Positions 34,020-46,630 of a DNA stretch of 64,000 bases are shown here, in pieces (the first letter of the stretch is position 1; every line of letters begins with the position of its first letter). The translations under genes and the position numbers were made by a program. Below the pieces are notes generated by a model, which was given only the letters and a program-made list of their open reading frames with translations, did not search any database and had not been told where the DNA came from. The DNA comes from Platynereis dumerilii (Eukaryota > Annelida > Polychaeta > Phyllodocida > Nereididae): positions 7,142,560 to 7,206,559 of the forward strand of contig JAPTHN010000001.1 in NCBI GenBank assembly GCA_026936325.1, read 5' to 3'.

Positions 34020-34725
34020 ATGCTTCCATACACTTCCAATGCCTTACACTCCTCGCACATGCTTCCATACACTTCCAATGCCTTACACTCCTCGCACATG
34101 CTTCCATACACTTCCAATGCCTTACACTCCTCGCGCATGCTTCCATACACTTCCAATGCCTCACACTCCTCGCACATGCTTCCATACACTTCCAATGCCT
34201 TACACTCTTCGCACATGCTTCCATACACTTCCAATGCCTTACACTCCTCGCACATGCTTCCATACACTTCCAATGCCTTACACTCCTCGCACATGCTTCC
34301 ATACACTTCCAATGCCTTACACTCCTCGCACATGCTTCCATACACTTCCAATGCCTTACACTCCTCTCACATGCTTTCATACATTTCCAATGCCTTACAC
34401 TCCTCGCACCTGCTTCCATACACTTCCAATGCCTTACACTCCTGGCACATGCTTCCATACACTTCCAATGCCTTACACTCCTCGCACATGCTTCCATACA
34501 CTTCCAATGCCTTACACTCTTCGCACATGCTTCCATACACTTCCAATGCCTTACACTCCTGGCACATGCTTCCATACACTTCCAATGCCTTACACTCCTG
34601 GCACATGCTTCCATACACTTCCAATGCCTTACACTCCTGGCACATGCTTCCATACACTTCCAATGCCTTACACTCCTCGTACATGCTTCCATACACTTCC
34701 AATGCCTTACACTCCTCGCACATAG
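34020..34725. repeat. 39-bp minisatellite, 18 copies
   Basis: A 39-bp unit (CTTCCATACACTTCCAATGC followed by CTTACACTCCTCGCACATG) is repeated 18 times with few substitutions, mainly CTCG to CTGG in the later units. Because 39 is a multiple of three and the unit lacks stops in several frames, it creates long repetitive frames on both strands. On the plus strand one reads as 13-residue repeats (MLPYTSNALHSSH). Nothing supports a real protein: no flanking coding sequence, signal peptide or conserved start context. Confidence 0.95.
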
Positions 34726-35165
34726 AAAATTTTTGGCGATAATTAATTGCGTGAATGGTCATGATTTTCACCTACACCAAAAAATTAGGGGAAAAAATTA
34801 GAAAAACTCCCTCTCATGTCAGTAGCTTGGAAGTGAGGGCATTTTAGGATGATGGTGAGAACCAAAGGCAGAGGAAGGGTAAGTATTATGTTCAGAGCAT
34901 TTGATTTAGGAAGTTTTCAGGCTGTACTGTACTTGTAAGAGGTCATGTAAAAAAATTGTTTATCACATGGAGTATTGTATTTTAAGGAGGATTGTATCTC
35001 GTAATTAATTTTATTTAAGTTGGCTTGCCATTCCAGTATTTTGCAAGAACTGCCAGCACGAAATGCTGTCTGCTTCTTTCTCTGCATGACATTAAACGTT
35101 TCTTTGAAGGGATTTATTTTGCTTGTTCAACATGCAACATTTCCACCTACTCATTAAGCCACTTT
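34726..35165. other. Spacer with a lone start-plus-splice-donor motif
   Basis: An ATG at 34,852 opens nine codons (MVRTKGRGR) ending exactly at GTAAGT (34,879-34,884), a perfect 5' splice-donor hexamer. With no acceptor or downstream exon recognised, this is probably chance. Confidence 0.2.
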
Positions 35166-35169
35166 ATTT

Positions 35170-35984
35170 AGAGTAGGTCGGGGCATGCAGCCCCCCTTAA
35201 ATAAAACATTTCTCTCTCTCTCCCTTAACTTTGAGGTGCGATTTGACCTACTTTTTATGGTCAATTCTTTGAATGCTTATGCTGTCAGGAAGGGATCACT
35301 TGACTCTATTTATAACTAGCAAAACAAATGTCTACCAATTTTAGTGAAGGAGTTACGGCCATTTTTGTAAAAAATTGAAAATGGCCTTTTTACCCCACCC
35401 ATTGGATTTTTTTTAATTTTTCTGTTCATACATTTATTTTTTCATATTTTTTGCCCTTTTTCAATTTCGGCCAATTTTTTTTTCTATTTTAATTAGCTAT
35501 TCTATTAAGATTTAAGGTTAAGTACACATTATTAAATGGTTCCTGAAGCAGCTTTGAGGCCCCAGTATAGGGGGCCTCATGCCCAATGCAATGTGGGGAC
35601 TCTCGCCCCAAACCCACATATTTTAATTCGACCTCTATATTACAAACTAAAATGCAGAAAACATGACCCAAATCATAATATTATATATGTGATGGTCTTA
35701 AAGTGAAGCAATGCAGATATCCATTATACTTTTAAACATTTCCAAGGTTATTTCTGACAACCGCTTTCAAAGAATTAGTCAAAGTTACAAAAACGATGCA
35801 CATTTTTTTGTTTCCTTAATTTCTGCTATGGTTTGGTGCTGTTTGCCTTGAAAATTTGTGACATCACCTAAAAAGCCTCTAGCTTTAATCCTTGAAATAA
35901 GAAAATACACCAAAAATGTAAGTTTAGATATAAACCTGGGGGGTCCTCTCATCTAACCCGGGTCTTCTTGCCCCGACCTACTCT
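35170..35984. mobile_element. 815-bp inverted-repeat DNA element, non-autonomous
   Basis: The left end is AGAGTAGGTCGGGGCATGCA. The right end, read inward, is AGAGTAGGTCGGGGCAAGAA. It is flanked by ATTT on both sides (35,166-35,169 and 35,985-35,988). The interior is AT-rich with a short TC run and no open frame. Superfamily not assigned. It lies between duplication copies A and B. Confidence 0.85.
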
Positions 35985-35988
35985 ATTT

Positions 35989-37851
35989 GTGAAGTTAATT
36001 TCTCAAGAGACATTGTTGTTATTGGCCTTGTCATATTTATGTGGAAAGTTGTTTTCCAAGCTAGTGAAGTGTGATATCATATATGAGAACTCGGAGTCAG
36101 AGCTGGCTAGCCTACTCTCTTGCACTGCAATATTTGTAACATAACTATTAACTTCAAGTTGCCATGTTGTTTTATACTAGATTGAGTTCTCAGTATCATC
36201 ACGGCCTGATAGGCAATGTTGTGACTCTACAACTATGCGTCACAGAACCCACATGTTTACAAAATTAAGATCCATCATAGTTTAATATGACAGATGACAT
36301 TGTCTACTGCCGATGCTTTTGGGTTGCATTAGCATGAACAGTGAACACCACAATATGTTCAGACGAAGTCGATGGTTATGCAGTTACTGTTGACTTATTT
36401 TAGCAGGGTTATTTTGAAAAAAACTGTTTAACAAAACATTAAAGATTAATGCTTACCTTATATATCTGTGGCGATAAGGTCTAGATTATAGACTGTATAG
36501 TAACATATTTTAGACATTTTGCAACTTAAGAAATCTGCCAATCCTGCCAGGGAGGACTGAACCGAATGTCACTATTTGAGTCATTCCTCTGTCAAACAAT
36601 TCAAACCTCATGAAATGTTTTGCTCAACTTTTTTTTCTACAAAGTAGCACCTTACCTGACAAAATGGCATTTGGTCTGATTTAGAGACACTGCTATTTTT
36701 GGCCAGGAAAGTGACCGTGGAAATACACGTACTTGGCTTTTAATCTTAAATGGCATGCAATGGGATAAACGAAAGTTTAGGTTTCTGTAAGCTCTTGATA
36801 AAGATGTCTTACCTTGTTCTTGATGAAGATGTATGGCCAAAATTCAGTACATGCCTACTATGTCATCATGACTTGAAACATCGTTTTTTTATACATGATA
36901 TTGTGCATTCATTTCATTACTTCCTTATTTATGAGATGCTTATCCACGGAAATAAGGCTGTTTGTGCAGTATAGACCTACATCCTAAAGTAAAGTAAGAC
37001 ACATTTTCATCAGAAGTGTTTTGTTTGCCTACTTCTGCCTTCCTTCTCTTCATAACCCAAACTCCTGCTAACAACTACCTTTAACTCCTCGCCACAACTT
37101 TATCCGGTCTCAATGACTCCATTAAGGCAGATTGCAATGTAATTACAGTTATTGATGGCCAGAACATAAAAGAATTAAAAATTATCGTGATGTTGGAATT
37201 TAAATTAGTGTTGGTTTAAAATACAAGTGGGTAAAACTAGGAAGTGATTCCTTCAGTAGCTCTACCTGTATGTGGTTATATTTACCGACACAAGAAATTT
37301 ATTAAATACCATGCATTTTTAGAAATTTTAAACTAAATTTTATTGGCTTTATAATTTTTATAATAGACACTTTTCTGGTTCAAATTATTTCTATTAGGCT
37401 GCAGGATGGCCTACTGTTTAGATCCGCAGATCAAAGCATAGTTGTGCAAACCTAAAGAACCTCAAACTAAAATGTATTGACCAACAATAGTATTGAACAT
37501 TATGATCGCCTTTCATCCAGATGCGCTGTGCATGGCTTGCTGCCAGAACTGTAAGATGCATTCGCAGATGTCACATTGACATTGACTTCTTGCTGATATT
37601 TGATCTTGCAGAATTCTGCTTTATGCAAAGGAATTTTATAAGTGGCTACACATACTGTTGCAAGCCATATCGGGCTTGGTCTCCTCATCAGGTGCCCCTC
37701 ATTAAAAAAAATAAAAATGCCCCCCCCCCAGGTGACCCTCTCCCCCAAAGTTAGAGACCTCAGTTGGGCCACTACCGAAGTTAATTCACAAAAGTTATGG
37801 CTATTGTAGTTCATTAACCAAACCAAAGCTGGAATTTTAAATGGTTGTTAC
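35989..37851. other. No gene seen
   Basis: AT-rich sequence with frames up to 108 codons on opposite strands near 37.5-37.8 kb, none recognisable. There is a short C-run near 37,722. Short exons cannot be excluded. Confidence 0.5.
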
Positions 37852-38075
37852 ACTGCAAAATTGGATTGTAGTCGGCTGGAATGATTGAGTGAGATTGTTG
37901 CCCAATTTGTTTGAGCTAACATAGCTTGTTGTTTTCAGCTGAGATGATATGTCTGTTATCTTGGCTGAAAACAACAAGCTAAGCACTGTGCCAGCTCAAA
38001 AAAAATGTGCAACCATCCCACTCAATCATTTAAGATGAACTTGTTCATTGAAAGGTCATTTCCTCATTGATTTTC
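37852..38075. mobile_element. Fold-back MITE with perfect 17-bp inner stem
   Basis: The inner arms AGCTTGTTGTTTTCAGC (37,925-37,941) and its exact inverse (about 37,966-37,982) flank a 24-base loop. The outer arms pair through AATGATTGAGTGAGATTGTTG and its inverse near 38,010-38,030. The left end begins CACTGCAAAATT. The same family, with CACTGTAAAATTTGAATTTT ends and the TGATTGAG word, occurs at 58,376-58,443 and 60,520-62,300, with a partial copy at 32,085-32,165. Confidence 0.7.
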
Positions 38076-40179
38076 CATTTTCTATTGATTTTCGGTGCTC
38101 AGTGAATCATTGAAATCTTGGTTGTTTTAAAAGCATCTATTGGTAGTGTATTTGCATTTTGGCAGTGACAATCACTAAGTTCAATACATGCACTAGATGA
38201 CTCTTTTGTAGTTAGCAAGCCTGATATCTGTCGTTTTTTATGTTAATTATTTAAGCCTTTGACAAAAAACAATTGCTTTTCAGATAACGACACATGAAAT
38301 GGCTTATACCCTAAAAACCAAAATTTATTATCGAAGAGGCTTATTCACAATGGTTTTGAAATTAACTAAAATTAACTGAAAGTAATCTAAGTAGTAATCA
38401 ATCAGTTACCTCATTCTCACAAGTAATTGTGAGGTAACTTGATAATTTTTTTCAAATGGAATCAGTAATCAGTGCTTATTTTCACCAAGTATCTAAAACA
38501 ACAATGCCCATATATCTTGAGCTGGAGTGTTATTCCAGAGAGCTTGAATATTCACAGGGTACTCACTATTCTTAATGCATATTTCATCACAGACCAAGCT
38601 TGTTTCCTTCTGCGCAAATGAAATATCCCACACATCTGTCATTCGCAACCACTATATGAACAAGGCCTTTGACAGTTTTTTCATCTTGGATATATTTTAT
38701 GCAATGGTTATTCAGTTACAAAGGACGCTTGTGCAATACTGTGAAGCCTTTTGATATCAGATGACAGGTGCAAGTGACAATTAGATCCCGGCTTTTCCAA
38801 TCGTAAAAGTATCATGGTGAGGTCTAAAAGATATTAAAGGGTCTAGAATTTCCATCAGATACATGTAATCAATCCAGGAGCAATTAGGCAAAATATGGAT
38901 ATTATTTTTTATTTTAGTTTTGACCAAACAGCTTTTTGGAATGTGAAATTGTTTCTCTAAAAACCTGTATGTTTTCTTACAGATCCCTTTGTTTCCTGAT
39001 AAACCTGCTTGTTCCTTGCAACCTTGCCTGTTACCTTACAAACCTGTCTGTTTAAAAACCTGTCTCTTTCCTTGCAAAATTGTTTGTTTCCTTATAAACT
39101 TGTCTGTTTGACTTCTTTGGAATTTTGTTGAAACTGCTGGCTAATGGAAAGCAATTAAATTTCTCACCTTTCGAGCATCAGTTTTTCAATTTATGTGATA
39201 TAAACATGTGTTTCAAGACAGGCTTTTTACAAAAAAGGTGAAATTACAGACGAAATTCGATAGTTTGAAAACTTCATTTCCTGAGTTAACTTGACAATTC
39301 CTTTGTTTCTATGTCATTCTCCATATTCCTTTGTTTCTATGTCATTCTCCATATATTCTTTTTTTTTTTTCATGTCTTAAATGTGCTTGCTGAGCAATTT
39401 TTATTTTCCCTTCTTTGAGAGATCAGTAGCTGTAGTTCAGTTTTTTTAAATACAGCTCAGTTTTAGAATTGTGTTTGTTAAAAAAGTCTGCAGAATGTAC
39501 CAGTAAAGTAAAAGCCCATTGGTCTGGCAGCTGAGGTGCATCATCGATAGCTCGCCACAAATTCCATGACTGCTTTTAAGTGCATTACATATGCAGTCTC
39601 AGGCTAGATTGTGCTGATTCTGAATGATTAGATCAACCTTCAGAAGTGAATCCTGAGCTTGGCCTTGAATGCTGTGAGGATTTTCACTACCTGTCTTGGT
39701 ATGATATATGTTATGATATATATCAAGGTTTGCTTCTAGAAAAGAAGAAGAGAAGCTAGAGGTTCATTTTGATGTCTTCTTCAAGTTAAACTTAAGAGCC
39801 AGTGACAGAGAAAATTGAGGATTTTTGTCAAAATCATGGCTGTGCAATCTCACCGATTTTGATGAAATTTGGCACATGTCAAGTACTTGGGTCAAAAACA
39901 ACATTCACAAAATTTTTGGTCATTTGGTCCAGGGGTGGCCATGGTAGGCCTCCTCCATTATTAAGGCCATAATTTCGCTTTTAGAGAGAAAGGAAATGTT
40001 AAAAAATGGCAATTTTCAAATCACTGTGTAGTCAACCTGAGGTGATGTAATGAAATAATTTCATTTCAGATATTGAGAAAAATGGATTTCCTTTCAACTG
40101 GAATTTAATTTTTTGTTCCTAAACCGGCCACCAGGGTGTGGGTGATACAAGGAACTTGCTCTATTTCAAAGGCGAAAAA

Positions 40180-41000
40180 GGATGTAAAAAGTGGTCATTT
40201 TCAGATCCAAATTGCCAATCTGAGGGTCTACCCCCAGCTATGTCAATGACATGGATGTACCCATATACACTTCATCTTTCAATATCAATCATAAAATTTG
40301 GTATACTTTTGACACCCTAAGCATGGGAAGCATGGGAAATTTACCTATTTTACCGAAAAACAATTTTTTGTGAAAATAGCCATTTATAGATCTCAATGGC
40401 CAATCTGAAATTTGGCCCAGGGCTATGCTTATGAACTAGAATTACCAAATAACACATCATCTTCCAAAATCAATCATAATATTTGGTTTAGATGGTCTGC
40501 TGTAGGCATGAGAAATACAGGAAATTTACCAATTTGAACAAAAACGGGTATTTTGTGAAAAAGGCCATTTTCATATAAAAATTGCCAATCTGACAGGCAC
40601 CCCCAGCCATGCCAGTGACATGGAAATACCAATTTACATTTCATCTTCCAAAACCAATCATAAAATTTGGTTTATATGACCTGCAATAAGCATAGGAAAC
40701 ATATGAAGTTAACCTATTTAACTAAAACGAAATTTTGGTGAAATTTCGGTGAAAATGGCTATTTTCATATCCCTGTTGCCAATCTGACAGTCGGCCCCCA
40801 GCTATGCCAATGATATAGAATTACCAATTTACAGTTCATCTTCCAATATCAATCATAAAATTTGGTTTTCATGGCTTACTATAAGCATGGGAAACATATG
40901 AAGTTAACCTCTTTGACCAAAAATGACATTTCCATGCAAACTGTCGTTTTCAGATTAAGATTGCTAATTAGAACGTTTGAACCTGGTTGTAAAGTCTGGA
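40180..41000. repeat. Roughly 175-205-bp tandem repeat, about five diverged units (left subterminal)
   Basis: The anchor GCCAATCTGA recurs near 40,213, 40,401, 40,576 and 40,780, with a weak fifth at 40,968. It is followed each time by CCCAG-TATGCCA, ATTACCAATTTACA-TTCATCTTCCAA and CATAAAATTTGGTTT. Divergence between units is substantial, so the array is old. Confidence 0.8.
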
Positions 41001-41169
41001 AATGTCACAGTGTTAAGAGTTGTTGGTAATTAACACTCCATTTTTCAATATAAAATTAATTTTTATGGCTTTTATGTTGTTAAGGCATGAAGAGCGCACA
41101 AAATTGACCAATTTGACACAAAACGTATTTCTCTATGAAAATGTGAATGTTCTCATTCCTTGTCTGTTT

Positions 41170-41745
41170 CTCGACTGTTTTACTGGATAATTCTGAAATT
41201 TAGTGTGCACATAGCCTATAAAAAAAATCTAAATAATGCCTGTAAATATTTTACATATCCAAAGAAATTGTTCTTGAAATAGGATAGTCTTTATGAGTTA
41301 ATCATGACCATCGCGTCTGCTTCAAATAACTCCAAAGGCGGGTCAATGAGGCAGAATTTTTACTCTGGAACACAAAAAAAGCTGCACATAGATGACCTAT
41401 AAATAAAAAAAATAAAAATTTATGATGGATTTTCTTCATTGAGCAGGAATAAACCAATACATATGTGCAATTAGCAACAACAACATTGAATAAACTAATA
41501 TTAGTGTGGAGATTGAATGGATCGCTCAATGCTGTCCCACAGGGACTGAATGATCGCCTATTTTACTGTTGAAAATTGACATTTGTATACACAAGCAAAA
41601 TATGTGTATTGAGAATTTGAGTTTAATAGAGTCAGCAGTGACTGTGTAATTTATGGATTTCAGTCTGTCATGATTCAGCATGGACAGCCGTCATACAAGA
41701 TCAGACAAAAACTGCACCAAAACATCACAAAGATGGGATCTATAG
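41170..41745. other. No gene seen (inside the TTAA unit)
   Basis: Plain AT-rich sequence between the subterminal repeats and the 15-bp minisatellite. Confidence 0.5.
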
Positions 41746-41749
41746 ACAA

Positions 41750-42211
41750 CCAACCGACTCCTATATACCCGAGTCCTATCCACCCGACTCCTATCCACCC
41801 AACACTCCTGTCCACCCAACACTCCTGCCCATCCAACTCCTGTCCACCCAACTCCCGTCCACATAACTGAACACCAGACTCCTGTCCACCAGACTCCTAA
41901 CCACCCGACTCCTATCCACCCGACTCCTGTCCACCCGACTCCTGTCAAACGACTCATGTCCACCCAACTCCTGGCCATCCCACTCCTGGCCACCTCACTC
42001 CTATCCACCAGTCTCCTATCCATCCGACTCCTATCCGCCCAACACTCCTGTCCAAATGACTCCTGTCCAAACAACTCCTGTCCACCCGACTCCTTGCCAC
42101 CGACTCCTATCCACCCGACTTCTATCCACCTGACTTCTATCCACATCCACCCAACTCCTACCCACCCGACTCCTAACCGCCCGACTCCTAACCGCCCGAC
42201 TCCTAACCACT
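41750..42211. repeat. 15-bp minisatellite, degenerate
   Basis: Units of the form CACCCGACTCCTATC, about 30 in all with many variants (GTCC, AACC, CAAC). Being a multiple of three, it produces spurious repetitive frames on both strands (HPTPI-type and DRSRV-type pentapeptides). Confidence 0.92.
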
Positions 42212-42284
42212 TTAATTTGATAAATTCTAATGAAGTCATGATAGCTTCCAAGAGGTGGAGAAATTGTAGATGGCTTATGCTACA

Positions 42285-42909
42285 TTCTCACGGCGGCTCC
42301 CGAAGAACTATTTAAATCGGCGTCGAAGTATTTCCTGGTAATTTGGATGAATTTGGGTGATCCGCCGTCGACTTTTCACATCCCCCAAGGGGAAGTTTTT
42401 GTTCCCCTCAGGGGTTCCTAGAAATGGAAAAACTGCGCCGTGGATGTCAAAAAAGATTCAACAGGCACAAACTTTTTTTTCATGACGGCGGAACAGAGCC
42501 CAAAATTTTATTGATTTTTGAGGGGACCTCTCCTGCCCTCACAGGGACCTCTCCTGCCCCTGGGGGGACATTTGAAGCCTCGCCGGCAGTTTTTGACATC
42601 CCGCCGCGGTGAAATAGGTTCACTGAGGGGCAGTATTAGGTTCCCTGAGGGTTACTTTTTATATCTCGGGGCGATATAAAAGTATCCCTCAGGAGGAGGA
42701 AATTCCTTTCCCCCGGTGAACTTTTGGGGACGGCGTACAACTTTTCTTCCCTGCAGTGAACAAAAAGATCCCCGCCGTGATATGCTTTTAATTAATTATA
42801 TAACGGTTTTATAAACATTGTATGTCGCCGGGATGGTCATTTTTTTCCTAGAATTCAACTCAAGCTGCCCCTCAGTGGTAAAAAAGTTCTCCGTAACGTG
42901 CCGTGAGAA
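42285..42909. mobile_element. Possible 0.6-kb element with 10-bp inverted ends
   Basis: TTCTCACGGC at 42,285-42,294 and its inverse at 42,900-42,909 bound a block much richer in GC than its surroundings. The block is full of GCCG, CCCC and TCCCC(T/A) words. No target duplication is visible, so the borders are tentative. Confidence 0.35.
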
Positions 42910-43524
42910 CTGGGCATTACTTAAGCAAGTAGGCAATTAAATAACTTTCCCAGGTGCCTTTACAATGTTCCATGAACCTCCTGAATTTTTTGGCTGTGTC
43001 TGAAGGTCATGTAAATATATTATTTTGGTATGTATCATGTAAATATATTATTTGGTATGTATGACCAAAATCTTCAAACAATAATTTTGCAGGTCATAGC
43101 AAGACAAATTCCTCCCCGAAATCCAGAAGATTAATGGACATAAAAGTTGATAAAATTATTTGAAACATGCAATTGCATTACTTTCAGACTTTTTGTTTTT
43201 AAAATATCACTACATGTAATTAATTTGCTCAATATGGAAAACAAATGCAAAGACTGAAGAATTGGTAAATGTGTTGCAAATATTTGTCAGAATTCACCTC
43301 CACTTGTGCAGTTGAGCATTGATAATATTTTCACAAATTCAAAAGAAATTCGCCAAACACTAGCCCTCATTCCCAAACATTCAGAAAAAAGGTTGTCCAC
43401 TATACAACTTCATCTTTGGTTCGGTAAAAAACCAAATTCACAAATTAGTTCAACAACAGATGGCCAAAAAAATCCCATTAGTTATATTTTAACAACATTT
43501 TTGATATTCCATAATTTGTTGTAT
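42910..43524. other. No gene seen (inside the TTAA unit)
   Basis: AT-rich sequence with a short local repeat (TGTAAATATATTATTTGGTA twice, near 43,010-43,060). It ends at the LINE tail. Confidence 0.5.
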
Positions 43525-43887
43525 GACAGACAGACAGACAGACAGACAGAAATGTTTATTTGACATGAATCCACAGTTACAATGAATACAAAAAACATGG
43601 TTTTATAATTTAAATGTCAGGAGACATTCACTTTGCCATGAATATGGCGCTAGCATGAATGCCACCTATTAGAACAGAAAATATCAATTTAAATTTTAAA
43701 TGAATTACCAGAAATTTTCAAATTATGACAAATAAACTGAAAATCACAATTTAAAAAAAATAATAAATGATGATAGGTGAAATGATAAATGAAAGGTGAA
43801 GGGGGATAAATGAAAATGAGATGAGGGTCGATGGGATGAAATGAAATGAAATGAAATGGTCAGCAAAGGAAAATGGATGAAATAATA

Positions 43888-44958
43888 TTACCTATAGTTG
43901 GAGGATTGACATATAAAACAATTTTGTATGGGACACTGTTCCTGATACTGGTGGATCAATGAATTTTTTATATACAAGGAGAAGCCAAACTCACTATGAG
44001 TTGTGGCCTTTCCCAGGATGGAATTTGAAGTAATATTTAATAACTTGGGTAACTGGTATCTGACACTATTTTCGGCATATGCATGATATAGGCGAGGTAA
44101 TCTAAAATTTTTATTTCGTGTATTGTATGGGTAATCATTTTGGGGTTTTATTAGAATATTTGTCACTGAAAAATATTTCGGAATTTGATTATTTTCTAAT
44201 CTGTAAAAAAACTTATATAATTTTACTTTCAAAATATCATGAACAGTAAGCAAACACAATTTTTTGAATAAGGGCTGTGTATGGGCATTATATCTAGTAT
44301 TGGCTACAGCTCGAATTGCCCTTTTTTGTAATTTAAATATGGAGTTTGCTTTGTAGCCCCAGCATAAAATTCCATAATTAAGGTGAGAATTAATAAGGGC
44401 ACAATAAATAGTTTTCAAAGTATCCTGAGGAAGGAATTTCTTCAATCTATTTAAAATACAAGTACACTTAGCTATTTTTTTACTTATTTTATCAAGGTGA
44501 TCATTCCACTTGAGATGCTCATTAATAGCTATACCTAGAAAATTAAAGGTACCAATGTATTCCAAGATTTTGGAATCTATAAATAACGCTGGGCGATTGA
44601 CAACTTTACCAGGAGTGTGGAAAATCATACATTTTGTTTTATCTATATTCAAAGATAGCTTGTTAGCTTTAAGCCAAGACAAAACATTTGCTAATTCAGT
44701 ATAGCTTATATATTGTACGCGATTACTGAGGTAACTGGACAGGAGGGCCCATGCGGTGCCACTAAAACCATAGTAATGAAGTTTTTCAAGGAGAATTTCA
44801 TGATTAATAGTATCAAATGCCTTTGATAAATCCATAAAAACTGTTAGTGGTACATTTCCTGAATCCATTTCATTCACAATACGATCAGTTAATTCTAAGG
44901 CAGCAAGTTCTGTGGAATGAAGTTCTCGGAAGCCATATTGACTAACATAATAGAGATT
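43888..44958 (-). pseudogene. LINE RT, 3' half, lacking the catalytic core
   Basis: It begins KNLYYVSQYGFRELHSTE and contains motif A FMDLSKAFDTINHEILL with the first catalytic Asp. After SNRVQYIS it jumps directly to YTELANVLSWLKANKLSLN. In intact relatives about 70 residues lie between these, including GVPQGS and the YADD motif. An in-frame deletion near 44,700-44,715 has therefore removed two of the three catalytic aspartates while leaving the frame open. Thumb and C-terminal parts follow (YGILCWGYKANSIFKLQKRAIR), ending at 43,888. The copy cannot have made an active polymerase after the deletion. The upstream residues of the open frame beyond 44,963 belong to the inserted element. Confidence 0.9.
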
Positions 44959-45064
44959 TTTACCCTCGGCAATGTATACATTGCCGACGGGTATTGTAGT
45001 TACTTTGGGAAAATTTGTCCGGCGGGCGGGCGGGCGGGCGGACGGGCGGGCGTCCGGATAACGG

Positions 45065-45440
45065 GCGTCCCACTTGTGTATTGGGAGTAATGCCAAAACT
45101 ATGGAATGTATACTTTTTATTTTTGGGACATTATTATATCTTTCATCCTAGTTGTGCCTTTTAGGGGTTTAATCCACATGAGATTAATATTTTTCTCACA
45201 ATTATTGAAAAAAGGTGAAAAAATATTATTTTGTGTATTGGGTGTCAAACCAAAACTATGGTATGCATATTCATCATTTTTGGGTAAATATGGTATCTTT
45301 TATCCCAGTTGAGCCTTTCATAGGTCTAATCCCCATGACATTAATACTTTTCTCACAATCATTGAAAAATGTTAAAAATCGTTTTTTGTTTTTTTCTGGG
45401 ACAGAACTAAAAACTGCAGTACTTTTGACACTGAAATTTA
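45065..45440. repeat. Roughly 165-bp tandem repeat, two units and part of a third
   Basis: The series TGTGTATTGGG, CCAAAACTATGG, TTTTTGGG, TTTTCTCACAATNATTGAAAAA appears from about 45,075 and again from about 45,230. A weaker third starts near 45,400. It lies just inside the left end of the 4-kb insertion. Confidence 0.75.
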
Positions 45441-46244
45441 CATATTGTATGTATTAAATACCTAAGATAGGTTTTTTGTGGGTCTAAATGCTCTGAGAAA
45501 GTTGAACGGACGACAATTTACCAAAAATATGAACAAATACTATTATTTTAAACTAGTATGATTCAGTCAATTTTGAAGTTAAATCTATGAAATTTTCCAA
45601 GTAGGTGTCTAACTTATGCCTCTTTAAACATCTCTAATCAGTTGGAATGTTGGTCCTATATATTTTTATAAAAACCCAAAAATTCGAAAAAATCACAATT
45701 TTCCAACATTTCTGCGTGAAAAGCCAAATGGTAATGGGTAAGTTAGTTAACTTTAAGTCTTATTGTAGTTAGACACACTATTGACTAATATTCACAGCCA
45801 TTGCATGAGTTGTTGAAATTTTTTCCATTGAAATGTATGATTGAAAAAATTCAAAAAAATCATTAAAATGTCTATATACTCTCCATTTCCTTCTGATGTC
45901 ATACCAGTTGTTGACATTTTTTTGTCAAAATAAACCTGACATGTTTCACATCATCATCATCATGCTGATTTTGAGCAATATGAAAATTTTTATTCGCAGC
46001 AGAGGTCAATATTAACAAAATTAGATAAATATTAAGGATTTCCATATAATCATATGTCAGTAAATATCGGCCCTGGTCAATCAAATTTGCCACAATAATG
46101 TCTAAATTTGACTTTTTCTACCTCTCCTCATGAAATATTATCAAGAGGAAATATATAAATTTTATATATAATTATGTGGATTTTCAAAGCATTAATTAAA
46201 TATATTCAAAAACATGCATTTGTGTGTTAATATTTTAAAATGTT

Positions 46245-46630
46245 GACACTAAATCTTTAACTCCCAATTATTATAACTTTATGATTAATATCTAAACTCA
46301 GTGATGTAAATTTTAGAAGATAAATTAATGTCAGCCCCTTTTATTTAGCTGTTTGCATGAAAATTAAATGTGAATGAATCAGGCAGATTGGCTTTTGTTG
46401 AAAGGAGCACTGGAGAAGTCTTGATTATGTAATGTTATGTCACAGGGTAATTGTCTTCCCTGCTAATCCTTTGACAAGAAATCTTAAACTCTCAATTCTA
46501 ACTTAATGGTTTAAATCTAACCTCAGTTATGTACATTTTAACATATGAAGTACTGTCAGCTTACTTTGATTTTGGTATTTAATGAAAATTAAATATGAAC
46601 ATATAAGACAGAATGGCAATAAGACCACTA
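46245..46630. repeat. Diverged tandem duplication, about 235-bp period
   Basis: 46,250-46,390 and 46,485-46,630 share AAATCTNTAACTCNCAATT, CTCAG-TATGTA-ATTTTA, TGTCAGC and ATGAAAATTAAATNTGAA in order. Interior of the 4-kb insertion. Confidence 0.65.

Noticed and set aside
33975-34771. Long open frames of 121-255 codons on both strands over the 39-bp array
   Set aside because: They exist in several frames at once only because the unit length is a multiple of three and lacks stops; there is no flanking coding sequence or domain.
41670-42315. Repetitive open frames on both strands with pentapeptide repeats
   Set aside because: By-product of a 15-bp minisatellite; both strands are open equally.
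44964-45096. N-terminal extension of the LINE reading frame with a Pro/Ala/Arg-rich start
   Set aside because: The frame there is accidental read-through into the inserted 4-kb element; the true LINE sequence resumes at 48,936.
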